From NCBI RefSeq assembly GCF_038050405.1, contig NZ_CP150901.1, forward strand, positions 744,001 through 808,000: a DNA stretch of 64,000 nt, written 5' to 3'. This DNA comes from Paraburkholderia sp. IMGN_8 (GTDB lineage Bacteria; Pseudomonadota; Gammaproteobacteria; Burkholderiales; Burkholderiaceae). The translations under genes and the position numbers were made by a program. Numbering within the stretch: the first letter of the stretch is position 1; each line of letters opens with the position of its first letter. The notes beneath the pieces were generated by a model. That model was not told the DNA's origin, did not search any database, and saw nothing but the letters and a program-made list of their open reading frames with translations. Positions 1-9,122 of this stretch are shown here, in pieces.

Positions 1-149
1 CGCGCAGTCCCGCTGACGCTTAATCGGCCCTCGCCGCGTCGAACCCCAGTTCTCGCGACACGCCTTCGAACGTGTTGTTCGAAGTGCCAGGCAATCTGCT
101 GTCACTTCATTTCGACGCGCGCCTAACCTTCGCCGACACCTTGCTCTTA

Positions 150-292
150 TAGAGCGCCGTGCCGGTAGCGCGTCGATCGCGTTGTTGCTGCCGACGACGC
201 ACTTGAACAGTCCCGCGGTGATGTTCGGTTTTCTGTCGCTGGCGGCGCTGCTGATTTTCTCGGCGCACCCGGCTCCGACGGTCCGGTTCTGA
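150..292 (+). pseudogene. 3-prime remnant of a membrane transporter gene
   Basis: One frame ending at the TGA at 290-292 reads as a hydrophobic C-terminal segment containing PAVMFGFLSLAALLIFSAHP, like the last transmembrane helix of an MFS-type permease. No start codon or upstream body is present before it in the window, so it is either the eroded tail of a gene or a remnant. The family cannot be named from so short a piece. Confidence 0.3.
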
Positions 293-1103
293 CCGGTTAC
301 CGCGTGCCGATTGGTTCCCACGCGCCGCGGTCTTTCTATTCAGCGATGCATCGAATTTCGTCAGTGGACATATTTTGTATGTCGGGGGCGGCGTAATTGC
401 GGCGCTTTGATTCGAGTGCCGTATTCAGCGTAATACTGATAAGCAAAGGGCAATTGGATGGCAGAGTAAACCCGCTCGGTTTGCACTGTCTGTGTGATTG
501 CCCTCACTCCCGCCCTTCTAATCTCTCCCCTATGTTCGGATAAACGCTTATATGAAGCGTTCGAACGCTTCATCGTCGTTTTGCCGCCTGTTTCCCACCT
601 CGAAAACACACCTCGGTTGCGCCTTCATGCGGCTTCTGCGCCACGGCTCGGCCTCGAAGCACAACCGCTTGATTCCTATGCCGAGGCGGGCTGAATGTTA
701 AATAAAAAGAATCATTCGGACTGCATGATCAAAAAAATGTAGCGGTTTTTAAGATCGAGAATTGACGATATTTGACGATTCGACTACGAATTTAATTGAA
801 AAAAGGCTGGCGATATCGCTTTGCGTGGGGTAGCGCACGGTCGGTGAGTCGAGCTCTGCATAACGTGAACTTCCATCAAGTCCTGCTGTGATCTTTCCAC
901 GACTTTGTTCGCGCACAGCCAACGGTTTCTCTCGGGGCATATCAAATCGGACCGGGATTTTCCAAGAGAAAGATGCTGGGTGCTACGCGATTTTCGAGTG
1001 GCGCGAAGCACTGGTGAACAGGTTCTGACGTTTCATTTTCGACGGTGAACAGAGATTCGCTGGCTATATGAACCTGACTTTGAAATATGGTTAGGAGACA
1101 GAA
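293..1103. other. Intergenic region, no gene recognised
   Basis: About 800 bases separate the remnant from the glycine-rich protein gene. The part from 690 to 800 is AT-rich and may hold the promoter of the downstream gene, but no clear -35/-10 pair can be chosen. Short open frames here have no recognisable product. Confidence 0.5.
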
Positions 1104-3053
1104 ATGAAAAAGTACAACGGGGAAACAAGGGCATTGGGGACACGCAAGGCGGTCCTGGCAGTTACCGTGAGTCTCTATGCTTCGATGGCTGGTGCTCAAA
1201 CCAATTCGGCGACACCTGTCGCGCCGTCGACCGACTCGGCGAGGCTGACGCTGGCGCAAGCTTCGCCGACCGATTGTCCGATAGTCGATACGATTGGTTG
1301 CAAGCGCGAATACGACGGTTTGGTGGCGACCGGCGGCACAGGGATGACTGTGGCTATTGGCTCGACATCGGCGCCCGGTTCGCAGAACGGCAACGGGAGC
1401 GGAAAGGGGAACGGGACTTCGTCGGATAGCGCGGGCGATAGCGGTGTCGGGAATGGGACCGCGTCGGGGGCGGGAGGGTTTGGGGCTGGGAGTTCTGGTA
1501 GTGGCCACAGTGGCAATGGGGGGGCGGGGTCGGCTGGTGGTGGTACTGCTACTGGCGGCGGTGGCGCTGGTACCGGTGGGGCGGGCGCCGGTGGTGCAGG
1601 CGGAACAGGTACGGGTGGGAAGGGCGCCGGTGGCACAGGCGGAACAGGTGCGGGTGGGACGGGCGTCGGTGGCGCAGGCGGGACAGGTACGGGCGGGACG
1701 GGTGCCGGTGGCACAGGCGGAACAGGTGCGGGCGGGACGGGCGCCGGTGGCGCAGGCGGAACAGGTACGGGTGGGAAGGGCGCCGGTGGCACAGGCGGAA
1801 CAGGTGCGGGTGGGACGGGCACCGGTGGCGCAGGCGGAACAGGTACGGGCGGAACGGGCACCGGTGGCGCAGGCGGGACAGGTGCGGGCGGAACGGGTGC
1901 CGGTGGCGCAGGCGGAACAGGTGCGGGCGGAACGGGCGCCGGTGGCGCAGGCGGAACAGGTGCGGGTGGGACGGGCGCCGGTGGCACAGGCGGAACAGGT
2001 GCGGGCGGAAAGGGCGCCGGTGGCGCAGGCGGGACAGGTACGGGTGGGAAGGGCGCCGGTGGCGCAGGCGGAACAGGTACGGGCGGAACGGGCGCCGGTG
2101 GCGCAGGCGGGACAGGTACGGGCGGAACGGGCGCCGGTGGCACAGGCGGAACAGGTGCGGGCGGGACGGGCGCCGGTGGCGCAGGCGGAACAGGTACGGG
2201 TGGGAAGGGCGCCGGTGGCACAGGCGGAACAGGTACGGGCGGAACGGGCGGAACGGGCGCCGGTGGCGCAGGCGGAACAGGTGCGGGTGGGACGGGCACC
2301 GGTGGCGCAGGCGGAACAGGTACGGGCGGGACGGGCGCCGGTGGCACAGGCGGAACAGGTACGGGTGGGACGGGCGCCGGTGGAACGGGTACCGGAGGCC
2401 ATGGCAGCACAGGAGGTAACGGCGGCGAGGGGCATGGAGGTCATGGCAACGGTGGTCAGGGAAGTTCAGGTCATGGCGGCGGTCAGGGCAACGGAGGTCA
2501 GGGCAGCGGCGGCCAGGGCAACGGCGGCCAGGGCAACGGCGGTCAAGGTAGCGGCGGCCAGGGCAACGGCGGTCAGGGCAGCGGAGGCCAGGGCAGTGGC
2601 GGTCAGGGAAGCGGGGGCCAGGGTAACGGTGGTCACGGCAACGGAGGTCAGGGCAGCGGCGGCCAGGGCAACGGTGGTCACGGCAACGGTGGTCACGGCA
2701 ACGGAGGTCAGGGCAGCGGAGGTCAGGGCAGCGGAGGTCAGGGCAGCGGAGGTCAGGGCAGCGGAGGCCAGGGCAACGGCGGTCACGGCAATGGAGGTCA
2801 GGGCAGCGGCGGCCAGGGCAGCGGCGGCGAGGGCAACGGCGGTCACGGCAACGGAGGCCAAGGCAATGGAGGCCAAGGCAATGGAGGCCAGGGCAGCGGA
2901 GGCCAGGGTAACGGCGGTCACGGCAACGGAGGCCAGGGCAACGGAGGCCAGGGCAACGGAGGCCAGGGCAACGGAGGCCAAGGCAACGGAGGCCAAGGCA
3001 ACGGAGGCCAAGGCAACGGAGGCCAAGGCAACGGAGGTGGTCACGGCCACTGA
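1104..3053 (+). CDS. Secreted glycine-rich repeat protein (PGRS-like)
   Basis: This 649-residue protein starts at an ATG preceded by an AGGAGA ribosome site. Residues 1 to about 31 form a Sec signal peptide ending in AGA-Q. A unique segment with two cysteines (about residues 50-65) follows, then a Gly/Asn/Ser linker. Residues about 167-430 are 13-residue Gly/Thr/Ala repeats, and the rest is about 40 copies of a [15 protein letters not shown] pentapeptide. No autotransporter barrel, LPXTG or other anchor is visible. Similarity to mycobacterial PGRS proteins is compositional only. The role is unknown; an extracellular matrix or adhesive function is a guess. The pure repeats make length variation between strains likely. 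Confidence 0.8.
   Translation: MKKYNGETRALGTRKAVLAVTVSLYASMAGAQTNSATPVAPSTDSARLTLAQASPTDCPIVDTIGCKREYDGLVATGGTGMTVAIGSTSAPGSQNGNGSGKGNGTSSDSAGDSGVGNGTASGAGGFGAGSSGSGHSGNGGAGSAGGGTATGGGGAGTGGAGAGGAGGTGTGGKGAGGTGGTGAGGTGVGGAGGTGTGGTGAGGTGGTGAGGTGAGGAGGTGTGGKGAGGTGGTGAGGTGTGGAGGTGTGGTGTGGAGGTGAGGTGAGGAGGTGAGGTGAGGAGGTGAGGTGAGGTGGTGAGGKGAGGAGGTGTGGKGAGGAGGTGTGGTGAGGAGGTGTGGTGAGGTGGTGAGGTGAGGAGGTGTGGKGAGGTGGTGTGGTGGTGAGGAGGTGAGGTGTGGAGGTGTGGTGAGGTGGTGTGGTGAGGTGTGGHGSTGGNGGEGHGGHGNGGQGSSGHGGGQGNGGQGSGGQGNGGQGNGGQGSGGQGNGGQGSGGQGSGGQGSGGQGNGGHGNGGQGSGGQGNGGHGNGGHGNGGQGSGGQGSGGQGSGGQGSGGQGNGGHGNGGQGSGGQGSGGEGNGGHGNGGQGNGGQGNGGQGSGGQGNGGHGNGGQGNGGQGNGGQGNGGQGNGGQGNGGQGNGGQGNGGGHGH
1602..2395 (+). repeat. 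39-bp tandem repeat (13-residue unit), about 20 copies
   Basis: The unit translates as G-T-G-[TA]-G-G-[TK]-G-[AVT]-G-G-[TA]-G and is repeated in frame with only a few variable positions. Copies alternate between Thr and Ala versions, giving a 26-residue higher-order period in places. The reverse strand is open through the whole tract because of this composition. Confidence 0.85.
2434..3039 (+). repeat. 15-bp tandem repeat (GGQGN pentapeptide), about 40 copies
   Basis: The second repeat block of the glycine-rich gene uses a 15-base unit coding GGQG[NS], GGHGN or rarely GGEGN. The last seven or eight copies are almost identical at the DNA level, which suggests recent slippage or expansion. Confidence 0.85.
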
Positions 3054-3543
3054 CGCGGCGAATTTCGTTCAGCGCGCGGTAGTCGGCGGAACGGCCTCTC
3101 GCGCAGACGCCCTCGCCTTGGAGACGTGAGTGGACACCAGGACGGCCGTTCTTTGTCACGCTCACGTATCCAACACAAAAGCACAAAAGCACAAAAGCAC
3201 AAAAAACAAGCCGCAAAAAAATCCCATCGACGGATATGCCTTCGAACCAAAGGCAATCTCGTCGAGGGGATGACTCAAGATCTCTCACATCCCAACCACT
3301 ACCCGGCAAAGCACTCAGGCAACCCTCGCCGCTCAACCTGGATTCCCCGCTCCTGCTCCACCAAAAAACTTTCTCCCCAACAGCATTGTCATCCTCACGC
3401 GCGCCACCGCTAAAACGCGTTCGCATCTTCGCAGTGGCACATATAGCACCGGCCGTGTTTAAAATGTCATGGCTTTGCGCGCGCTGATGTTCGACAAACG
3501 CTCGCTCGCATACCGCAACGGTCCATTCATAACGGAGTTCGCG
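3054..3543. other. Intergenic region with an 8-bp microsatellite
   Basis: No gene is recognised between the glycine-rich gene and the amidohydrolase. Positions 3174-3206 hold four copies of an 8-base ACAAAAGC unit. The remainder has no evident structure. Confidence 0.5.
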
Positions 3544-4401
3544 TTGAATCACAAACAGGCGTCGTTCCCACAAACGTCATTGCGAATCGCGGCGGCACAG
3601 GCGCAGCCGGTATCCGGCGACGTATCGGCAAACATAGCCAGAACGGTCGAACTAACCGGTCTCGCCGCTGATCGCGGCGCGAAACTGGTGGTGTTTCCGG
3701 AGAAATTCCTGAGTGGCTACGAGCCCGACCTGATTGTCGGCGATCCCACGAAATATGCGTTCGACGCACACGATGCGCGGCTCGATCCGGTCCGTGAAGT
3801 CTGCCGCCAGCGCGAGATCGCGGTAGTGGTCGGCGCGGCGACACGTAGCGTTGACGGCCTTTATATTTCTTCGCTGGTGTTCAGCCGTTCCGGTGAGCTC
3901 ATCGAGCCGTATCACAAGCAATATCTCTACAGCGGCGAGACGCGGATTTATCGGCCGGGAACGCAAGGCGCCATGCTGGAGATCAACGGCTGGCGGCTCG
4001 CTCTTGGCGTCTGCTACGACTCTGGTTTTCCGGAACACGCGCGCCTTGCGGCAACAAACGGCGCCCACGCTTATCTGGTGAGCGCGCTTTTCAGCGTGAA
4101 GACCGGCTACCACCAGTCGCGCATCTGGTTTCCCGCGCGTGCTTTCGACAACACCATGTATGTGCTGATGTCGAATCACGTCGGCACGACGGGCGGCTGG
4201 GAGACGTGCGGCGCAAGCGCAATTTGGAGCCCATATGGCGACGTGGTGGCGGAGGCAAGCCGTGACCGCGCAGAGGTGATTACGGCGCTACTCGATCCAG
4301 CGGTTCTAGCCGACGTCCGCGAGCGTGAGACGGTGCTCGCGGATTTCAACGCGCGTGGTGACGAGAGGCCGGGTGCCTACGTGGTGCGTCGTCTGGACTA
4401 G
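3544..4401 (+). CDS. Carbon-nitrogen hydrolase (nitrilase superfamily)
   Basis: The protein (285 residues from this start) is a nitrilase-superfamily amidohydrolase. Such enzymes cleave a non-peptide amide or nitrile bond through a Glu-Lys-Cys triad. All three are present: Glu53 in FPEKFLSGY, Lys125 in YHKQYLY and Cys157 in GVCYDSGFPEHA. The TTG at 3544 is chosen because GGAG lies six bases before it and the conserved domain begins 12 residues later; an ATG at 3469 in the same frame has no ribosome site. No signal peptide is seen, so it is probably cytoplasmic. The substrate cannot be inferred. It stands alone between unrelated genes. Confidence 0.8.
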   Translation: MNHKQASFPQTSLRIAAAQAQPVSGDVSANIARTVELTGLAADRGAKLVVFPEKFLSGYEPDLIVGDPTKYAFDAHDARLDPVREVCRQREIAVVVGAATRSVDGLYISSLVFSRSGELIEPYHKQYLYSGETRIYRPGTQGAMLEINGWRLALGVCYDSGFPEHARLAATNGAHAYLVSALFSVKTGYHQSRIWFPARAFDNTMYVLMSNHVGTTGGWETCGASAIWSPYGDVVAEASRDRAEVITALLDPAVLADVRERETVLADFNARGDERPGAYVVRRLD

Positions 4402-4418
4402 ATTCACGGGCGCGTTTC

Positions 4419-4590
4419 TATTTCGACGCTGCTTGCCGCACCGCGCCCACCGTATCGCGTCGCGGCGCGGGCACGGCCCACAGCAACGCCACCATGCCCG
4501 CGATCAGGCGCGTGGCGATCACCGCGAGCCCGCATAGATGCCATGGTCACCGCTGCCAGATTTAACGCGCTGGTCGCGAGCCGATCTGCA
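4419..4590 (-). pseudogene. Frameshifted C-terminal remnant of a membrane permease
   Basis: On the minus strand the segments SALNLAAVTM, GIYAG and LIAGMVALLWAVPAPRR can be joined only by adding one base at two places; the last frame ends at a TAG at 4419-4421. This is typical of the last helix and tail of an MFS-like transporter. The rest of the gene is absent. The identification rests on hydrophobicity and layout only. Confidence 0.4.
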
Positions 4591-4638
4591 GCATGCTATC
4601 CGCTACAATGATGCGCACTACCCACCTGGAGACTCGCT

Positions 4639-5040
4639 TTGAAATCTATTGTCGCTCTGCTCGCCGCGGCTGTTCTTTCTTCAACGGCGATGGCCGCTGC
4701 ACCCGCTACCGAAACGCTCCCGTCCGGCGTGGTCGTTCAGCATATTACGCAGGGCACGGGTGCCCAGCCGACGGCTGACGATGTCGTGAAGGTCAACTAC
4801 CGCGGCACGCTCGCCAACGGCACGGAGTTCGACAGCTCCGCAAAGCACGGCGGTCCGGCCACCTTTCCGCTCGGACAAGTGATTCCTTGCTGGACGCAAG
4901 GCGTGCAAAAAATGAAGGTCGGCGGCAAGGCCAAGCTGACCTGCCCGGCGGCCACCGCCTACGGTGAGCGCGGCGTCGGGCCGATTCCGCCGAACAGCGA
5001 CCTGACGTTTGAAGTCGAACTGGTCGGCATCGTCAAGTAA
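4639..5040 (+). CDS. FKBP-type peptidyl-prolyl cis-trans isomerase, exported
   Basis: The 133-residue protein begins at a TTG preceded by GGAG at seven bases. Residues 1-20 are a signal peptide ending AMA-A, so it should act in the periplasm on exported proteins. The rest is one FKBP domain: VKVNYRGTLANGTEFDSS, then FPLGQVIPCWTQGVQKMKVG, the AYGERGVGPIPPNSDLTFEVEL end and the VELVGI terminal strand. It lacks the N-terminal dimerisation domain of FkpA, so it is a minimal FKBP. A strong terminator follows it, making it a single-gene unit. Confidence 0.9.
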   Translation: MKSIVALLAAAVLSSTAMAAAPATETLPSGVVVQHITQGTGAQPTADDVVKVNYRGTLANGTEFDSSAKHGGPATFPLGQVIPCWTQGVQKMKVGGKAKLTCPAATAYGERGVGPIPPNSDLTFEVELVGIVK

Positions 5041-5064
5041 TGCCGCGTCAGCGTCGTTAAGATC

Positions 5065-5101
5065 AAGCCCTTCTTCGGACACCGAAGCGGGGCTTTTTCT
5101 T
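5065..5101 (+). terminator. Rho-independent terminator after the FKBP gene
   Basis: An imperfect stem made of AAGCCC...CTTCGG and CCGAAG...GGGGCTT is followed directly by a T-rich run. It lies 25 bases after the FKBP stop codon. Confidence 0.8.
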
Positions 5102-5648
5102 TTGGGGGCATTGGATGTGCCCACAGCAGTTTATCTGCGATGAAAGTTGAGGAGGCGGGGTGTCACTCACTCATACCGATCGTGGTCAATAGCACATGTA
5201 TTTTGCTGCGAATAAGCTTGCGCCGCTCCGGACTTGCACCTTCTTTCCAGCGGCCGAGTTTCATAGAGTTATCCTTTCCGCTGGCGCGCGCTGGCAGTGA
5301 AGATCGGAATGAGAGAGTAATGCGATAAAAGGACGCACGCTTGCATTGCGAGTGGCTTGCCGATTAAACAAAACATACGTGACTCGCCAAACAGTAATAA
5401 CAACAACCGGATTTAGCTTCTGCGTCTCCAGATGCGCGAAGCGGGCGGCGCGAACTATGTCGATAGTGACGAAAAGCTCCCGCGCGCGCCGCGACACGGC
5501 AGGTCTTCAAGGAACAAGTGGACGAGGTCTTTTTTAAGTCCGGCTGTTCTCGGTCGTTTACTTTCTACTCATGTGCGAACGTGGCTAGAACCGCTTCGCG
5601 CACTCGAGAAGACCCGCCGCCATTCGCCGTACGTCAGGAGACCCTGTC
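5102..5648. other. Intergenic region, no gene recognised
   Basis: About 550 bases with several short overlapping frames, none with a recognisable product or good start context. The AGGAG at 5635-5642 belongs to the next gene. Confidence 0.5.
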
Positions 5649-6722
5649 ATGAACATCGACTTTCACTATGGGGTCGTCTATATCGTCGCCCGCATTGGGG
5701 GGATGACGGCCTGCGAAGCGCTCACGGTGGCGCACGCGTGCCAGTATGTCGACGACGCGACGACCCACGGAATACTGCGCTTCTCAGGCGGCGAGACCTT
5801 TGAACGTTTTGCCACCGCGCACAAGCTTTTCGACTATTCCAACACCGAGAACGACCAGAATAGGCTGGTGTGGACGCCATTCCATTTTCTGCCTGCCGGC
5901 GAAGGGGAAACCCTGGAAGATAGGGCGGTGTGCCGGGCGGATAGTGCGATCGCGCGCGAGATCGTTCGGCGGGCAATCCGGCAGAAAGGATCCGATACGG
6001 CGTTGCATCGGTTGGGAGTGACGCTTCACACCTACGTCGATACCTGGGCGCATCAAGGGTTCGCCGGTATCGAAAGCAGGATGAACCGGATCCATCTGCT
6101 GGAGGCCGAGGATTGCACGCCGGAAAACTGGCTTGCGCACCTTACCCGCGCCACGCGCCATCTGATGGACCGAATCGAGTCCGATGTTTTGACGGTTGCG
6201 CTGCCGGTCGGCCACGGCGCCGCATTGCACTTTCCCGACCAGCCGTGGGCGATATGGAATTACATTGATGGCAGAGGCGTGCGTGTCGAAAGGCACAATC
6301 TGCCGGAGTTCGTGCAAGCGGCGGAGATGACTTGCCGCGCGGTTCGCGCTTATGTTGCGGAACGGGAAGATTTCGAATTTCAGCCCGGCATGCCGGATAA
6401 CGTGAAAGAGGCGCTCGCCGAACTTCTCGCTACCAATCGGAACATGGACGACAACAAGCGCTTGCAAGCCATTTGCGAAGCGGTAAAAGCCGGCGTCATT
6501 CCCGGCTTGCGCGAGTCCATTCCGGGTTATGTGGCCAAAGGTTTTGGTTCCTGGAAGTACAAGGCGACGGGTTTGCAGTCCGACGATGATGGTGTAGACC
6601 GCCCGCCGTGGACTGAAGCTTTCGAGAGAAGCGACTACCGGCGCTTTCACGATGCCGTCAAAGAGCACCGATTCGTGACGACGCAGGAAATCCTGCCGGC
6701 TCATGGACTGCGGATCGCGTAG
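5649..6722 (+). CDS. DUF6765 family protein
   Basis: The 357-residue protein starts at an ATG preceded by AGGAGA. It opens with MNIDFHYGVVYIVARIGG and contains ACQYVDDATTHG and LHTYVDTWAHQGF; these His/Asp-rich motifs match what I recall of the DUF6765 family. Their spacing of His and Asp in helices resembles zinc-dependent phospholipase C-like folds, so a metal-dependent hydrolase is possible, but this is inference. No signal peptide or membrane segment is present. It has no operon partner. Confidence 0.6.
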   Translation: MNIDFHYGVVYIVARIGGMTACEALTVAHACQYVDDATTHGILRFSGGETFERFATAHKLFDYSNTENDQNRLVWTPFHFLPAGEGETLEDRAVCRADSAIAREIVRRAIRQKGSDTALHRLGVTLHTYVDTWAHQGFAGIESRMNRIHLLEAEDCTPENWLAHLTRATRHLMDRIESDVLTVALPVGHGAALHFPDQPWAIWNYIDGRGVRVERHNLPEFVQAAEMTCRAVRAYVAEREDFEFQPGMPDNVKEALAELLATNRNMDDNKRLQAICEAVKAGVIPGLRESIPGYVAKGFGSWKYKATGLQSDDDGVDRPPWTEAFERSDYRRFHDAVKEHRFVTTQEILPAHGLRIA

Positions 6723-6786
6723 ATGAGCCGACTCCAGGTTGGGAATAAGCCGGCAATAAGCCGGTAATAAGCGCCGGCCTGCCTGG

Positions 6787-7032
6787 TTATTGCGCCCGGA
6801 CTGCCTGACGCTGGGCAGCCTGTTCTTCCGCATGTTTCTTGGCCATGTGTCTTCCCACCAGGCACCCGCCTACCGCGCCCACTACCGCGTGATGCCCGGC
6901 ATAGTGCCCCGCGACCCCGCCCACGACGGCGCCCTTGACGCAGCCGGCAGCATTCGCCGTGCCGATGGTCCCCAAGGTGGCCGAGGTGAGTGCGACCGTC
7001 GTGAGGGCGGCCTTGATAAAGCTAGCTTTCAT
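6787..7032 (-). CDS. Glycine-zipper envelope protein
   Basis: The 81-residue protein has a signal peptide (residues 1-28, cleavage after ANA). A glycine-zipper helix pair follows, GAVVGGVAGHYAGHHAVVGAVGG, after which comes a charged Lys/Glu/Gln tail. Such segments insert in or associate with membranes in 17-kDa-antigen or YMGG-like proteins. No lipobox is present. It lies 53 bases downstream of the next minus-strand gene and is probably co-transcribed with it. Confidence 0.65.
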   Translation of the reverse strand: MKASFIKAALTTVALTSATLGTIGTANAAGCVKGAVVGGVAGHYAGHHAVVGAVGGCLVGRHMAKKHAEEQAAQRQAVRAQ

Positions 7033-7085
7033 CTGAATGTACCGTGTTGTCGAATTTTTCGAAGATGGCGCATTTGGGCGTCATT

Positions 7086-7400
7086 TCAATAGCCGCCCCA
7101 GCGGCCGCGTTCATGCCATTCATGCTCGCGCCATTGTTCGCGACGCCATTCGTGTTCGCGCCATTCGCGACGCTCGCGCCACTCGCGGGCTCTCCAATCG
7201 CCGTCGCCATAGCCGCCGTACGCGACCGTTACGGGAGCCGCTCCGTAAGCAACCGGCGGTGCAACATAAACGGGCGGGGGCGGTGCATAAACAGCGACCG
7301 GAATGCCGACTCCGATGCCCACATTCACGTGCGCCGACGCCACCGACGATGCCGCCAGGACTGCCAGACCAAGTGCCGCGCCAACGATCTTCTTGTTCAT
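7086..7400 (-). CDS. Small exported protein with a Trp/Arg/Glu-rich repeat tail
   Basis: The start at 7400 is chosen because AAGGAG precedes it and a clear signal peptide follows (MNKKIVGAALGLAVLAASS, cleaved after SA); a longer frame upstream to 7649 lacks coding character. The mature part (about 80 residues) has a short NVGIGVGIPVAVYAPPPP segment, as in many small Burkholderiales exported proteins. It ends in a repetitive W-R-E-H/R tail with six to seven copies of a REW or HEW triplet. No function is known. It precedes the glycine-zipper gene. Confidence 0.65.
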   Translation of the reverse strand: MNKKIVGAALGLAVLAASSVASAHVNVGIGVGIPVAVYAPPPPVYVAPPVAYGAAPVTVAYGGYGDGDWRAREWRERREWREHEWRREQWREHEWHERGRWGGY

Positions 7401-7762
7401 TTCCCTTCTCCTTGCACATTCGCCGGCTACTGCGCCGGTTACGGGTTTGCCGCCGATTTGCTGCTGGGTACGGTTCGGAGTGTAGGAGGGCGATGCGGAC
7501 ACAGGTGAAACAGCTCTGCGAGACTGGTAACTCGTCGTTACCAGGATTTTGGCCAGGATTAAAGCCGTGTCTGGCCGGCAACGGCAAAGCCCGGTTATCA
7601 GGTTCGCCTTTTTAACACCGACTGGCGCGCAATTCCACTCGCGCGACAAAAAAATAGCCGGACAGGCTTTGAATCTTCGGATGCTTGCCTATAGTAGAAG
7701 CGACTATTGCCGCAATGCACAGTGGCCGGGCTTCTCTTGATAGGTACGACGGGGAAACAAAC

Positions 7763-8101
7763 ATGACGCCGACGAACGCTGCGATTTATCGAACCCAGAC
7801 TTGCACGCCGGAGTCGTTACGAACGCTTGCCGGCTACCTCGAACTGGCGCTCGATGAAGGCGAAAGTGTGGTTCTGATGCGCATCGGCACAAACGTGCGC
7901 AGCGTTTATGTCGGCAATCCGTCCGGTGCATTTGAAGATATGACGGATCACGGCGTAGTGGCCGCCTTTCAGGCAGACGAGATGCTGGCGTTGACGCAGT
8001 TGGGTCTGAACCGGATAACCGCCGACGACCAGCAGTACCGGTTCATGCGCAGCGTGAGGTACATTGCCGACCGCCAGGTCGTCGTTTTTACGCCGACGTA
8101 A
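7763..8101 (+). CDS. Hypothetical protein
   Basis: A 112-residue soluble protein, read from the ATG at 7763, which follows a GGGGAAA stretch; a longer frame begins at 7685. Hydrophobic strands alternate with acidic turns and the end is DRQVVVFTPT. I do not recognise the family. Its base composition matches neighbouring genes and supports a real gene. Confidence 0.5.
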   Translation: MTPTNAAIYRTQTCTPESLRTLAGYLELALDEGESVVLMRIGTNVRSVYVGNPSGAFEDMTDHGVVAAFQADEMLALTQLGLNRITADDQQYRFMRSVRYIADRQVVVFTPT

Positions 8102-8281
8102 GCGGCTGGCCAGTACATGGAGAGGCAAAAGAATGCGGCTTTTTGAGCAGTGGCCCTGAAAGGTTCGTACTCCACTGGAAGCATCATTACATCAAACCGC
8201 TCTCTTTGGAGTTGAATGGATCTGCCTTTCTCACGCCAATCGTGGCATAGTTCGGTCGATTACCACATAAGGAGCAATCAA

Positions 8282-9100
8282 ATGCCCACGTTAGAGCAAA
8301 TCCAGGCCAAGCTTAAGAAGCTCCAGGCGCAAGCTGACGTCCTTATCGCCAGGAAAGCACAACTCGCGGTCGACCAGATTCGCGAACTGATGATCAAGCA
8401 TGGTCTGACTACTGCGGATATCGAGGCAAAGGCCAAGGCGAAACGCGCGGCGAATGTCTTGCATGCCCGTGCTGCGAATGGCAAGGCAAAAGCCGGCGCC
8501 AGTGCAAACGTCAAGAAGCTGGCCAAGTATCGCGACGACAAAACCGGCGCGACGTGGACCGGTCACGGGCGAGCACCGGGCTGGATTGCCGGCGTGAAAG
8601 ACCGGACTCAATTTCTGATCGCGGGCGCGAGCGAACAGAAATCCGTGGCCAAGGCTGCGGTAACGCACGCCGCCGCCGGTCGCAAAGGGCAACCTAAAGG
8701 CGCACAGCCGCCGAAGTACCTCGACCCGAAAACCGGCGCCACCTGGAGTGGACGTGGCCCCGCGCCGGCATGGCTCGCGGCAGTCAAAGACCGCAGCAAG
8801 TTCCTGATCGACAGCGCGGTAGCGGCGACCGGTGGCGCGGTCAGCGGGAAGGCGGCGGCCAAAAAAGTAGTGGCGGCGAAAAAGACCGCGGCTTCCAAAA
8901 CGGCGCCGAAGAAAACCAGTGCGGCGGCCAAAAAAGTAGCGGCAAAAAAAGGCGCTGCAAAACCTGCTGCAAAGAAGACCGCAACGAACCGGACGGCAGC
9001 AAAAAAAGCACCGGGCCGCAAGGCAGGCAGTAAAGGCAAAGCTGGCGTAACGGCCACGACGGCGGCGCCGGCAACGTCGGCGGTGCAAGCGAGCGCGTGA
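8282..9100 (+). CDS. H-NS family nucleoid protein with two DNA-binding domains and an H1-like tail
   Basis: The 272-residue protein starts at 8282 with AAGGAG eight bases before. Residues 1-55 form the coiled-coil oligomerisation region of H-NS proteins. Two C-terminal H-NS DNA-binding modules follow: about 83-113 (KTGATWTGHGRAPGWI) and 146-176 (KTGATWSGRGPAPAWL). Residues 185-272 are an Ala/Lys-rich tail of KKTAA and AAKK repeats like histone H1-type proteins. It should bind AT-rich DNA and silence or bridge it. Duplicated binding modules plus a basic tail make it larger than the usual family member of about 100 residues. Confidence 0.85.
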   Translation: MPTLEQIQAKLKKLQAQADVLIARKAQLAVDQIRELMIKHGLTTADIEAKAKAKRAANVLHARAANGKAKAGASANVKKLAKYRDDKTGATWTGHGRAPGWIAGVKDRTQFLIAGASEQKSVAKAAVTHAAAGRKGQPKGAQPPKYLDPKTGATWSGRGPAPAWLAAVKDRSKFLIDSAVAATGGAVSGKAAAKKVVAAKKTAASKTAPKKTSAAAKKVAAKKGAAKPAAKKTATNRTAAKKAPGRKAGSKGKAGVTATTAAPATSAVQASA

Positions 9101-9122
9101 GTGCAACGGAGTAGCGAAGTAG

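Noticed and set aside
1602..3039. Possible CRISPR-like array
   Set aside because: Units are contiguous 39- and 15-bp coding repeats with no spacers and no cas genes nearby.
942..3573. Long open frames on the minus strand opposite the glycine-rich gene (up to 674 codons)
   Set aside because: They are products of the repeat composition; they start without ribosome sites and overlap the better-supported signal-peptide protein.
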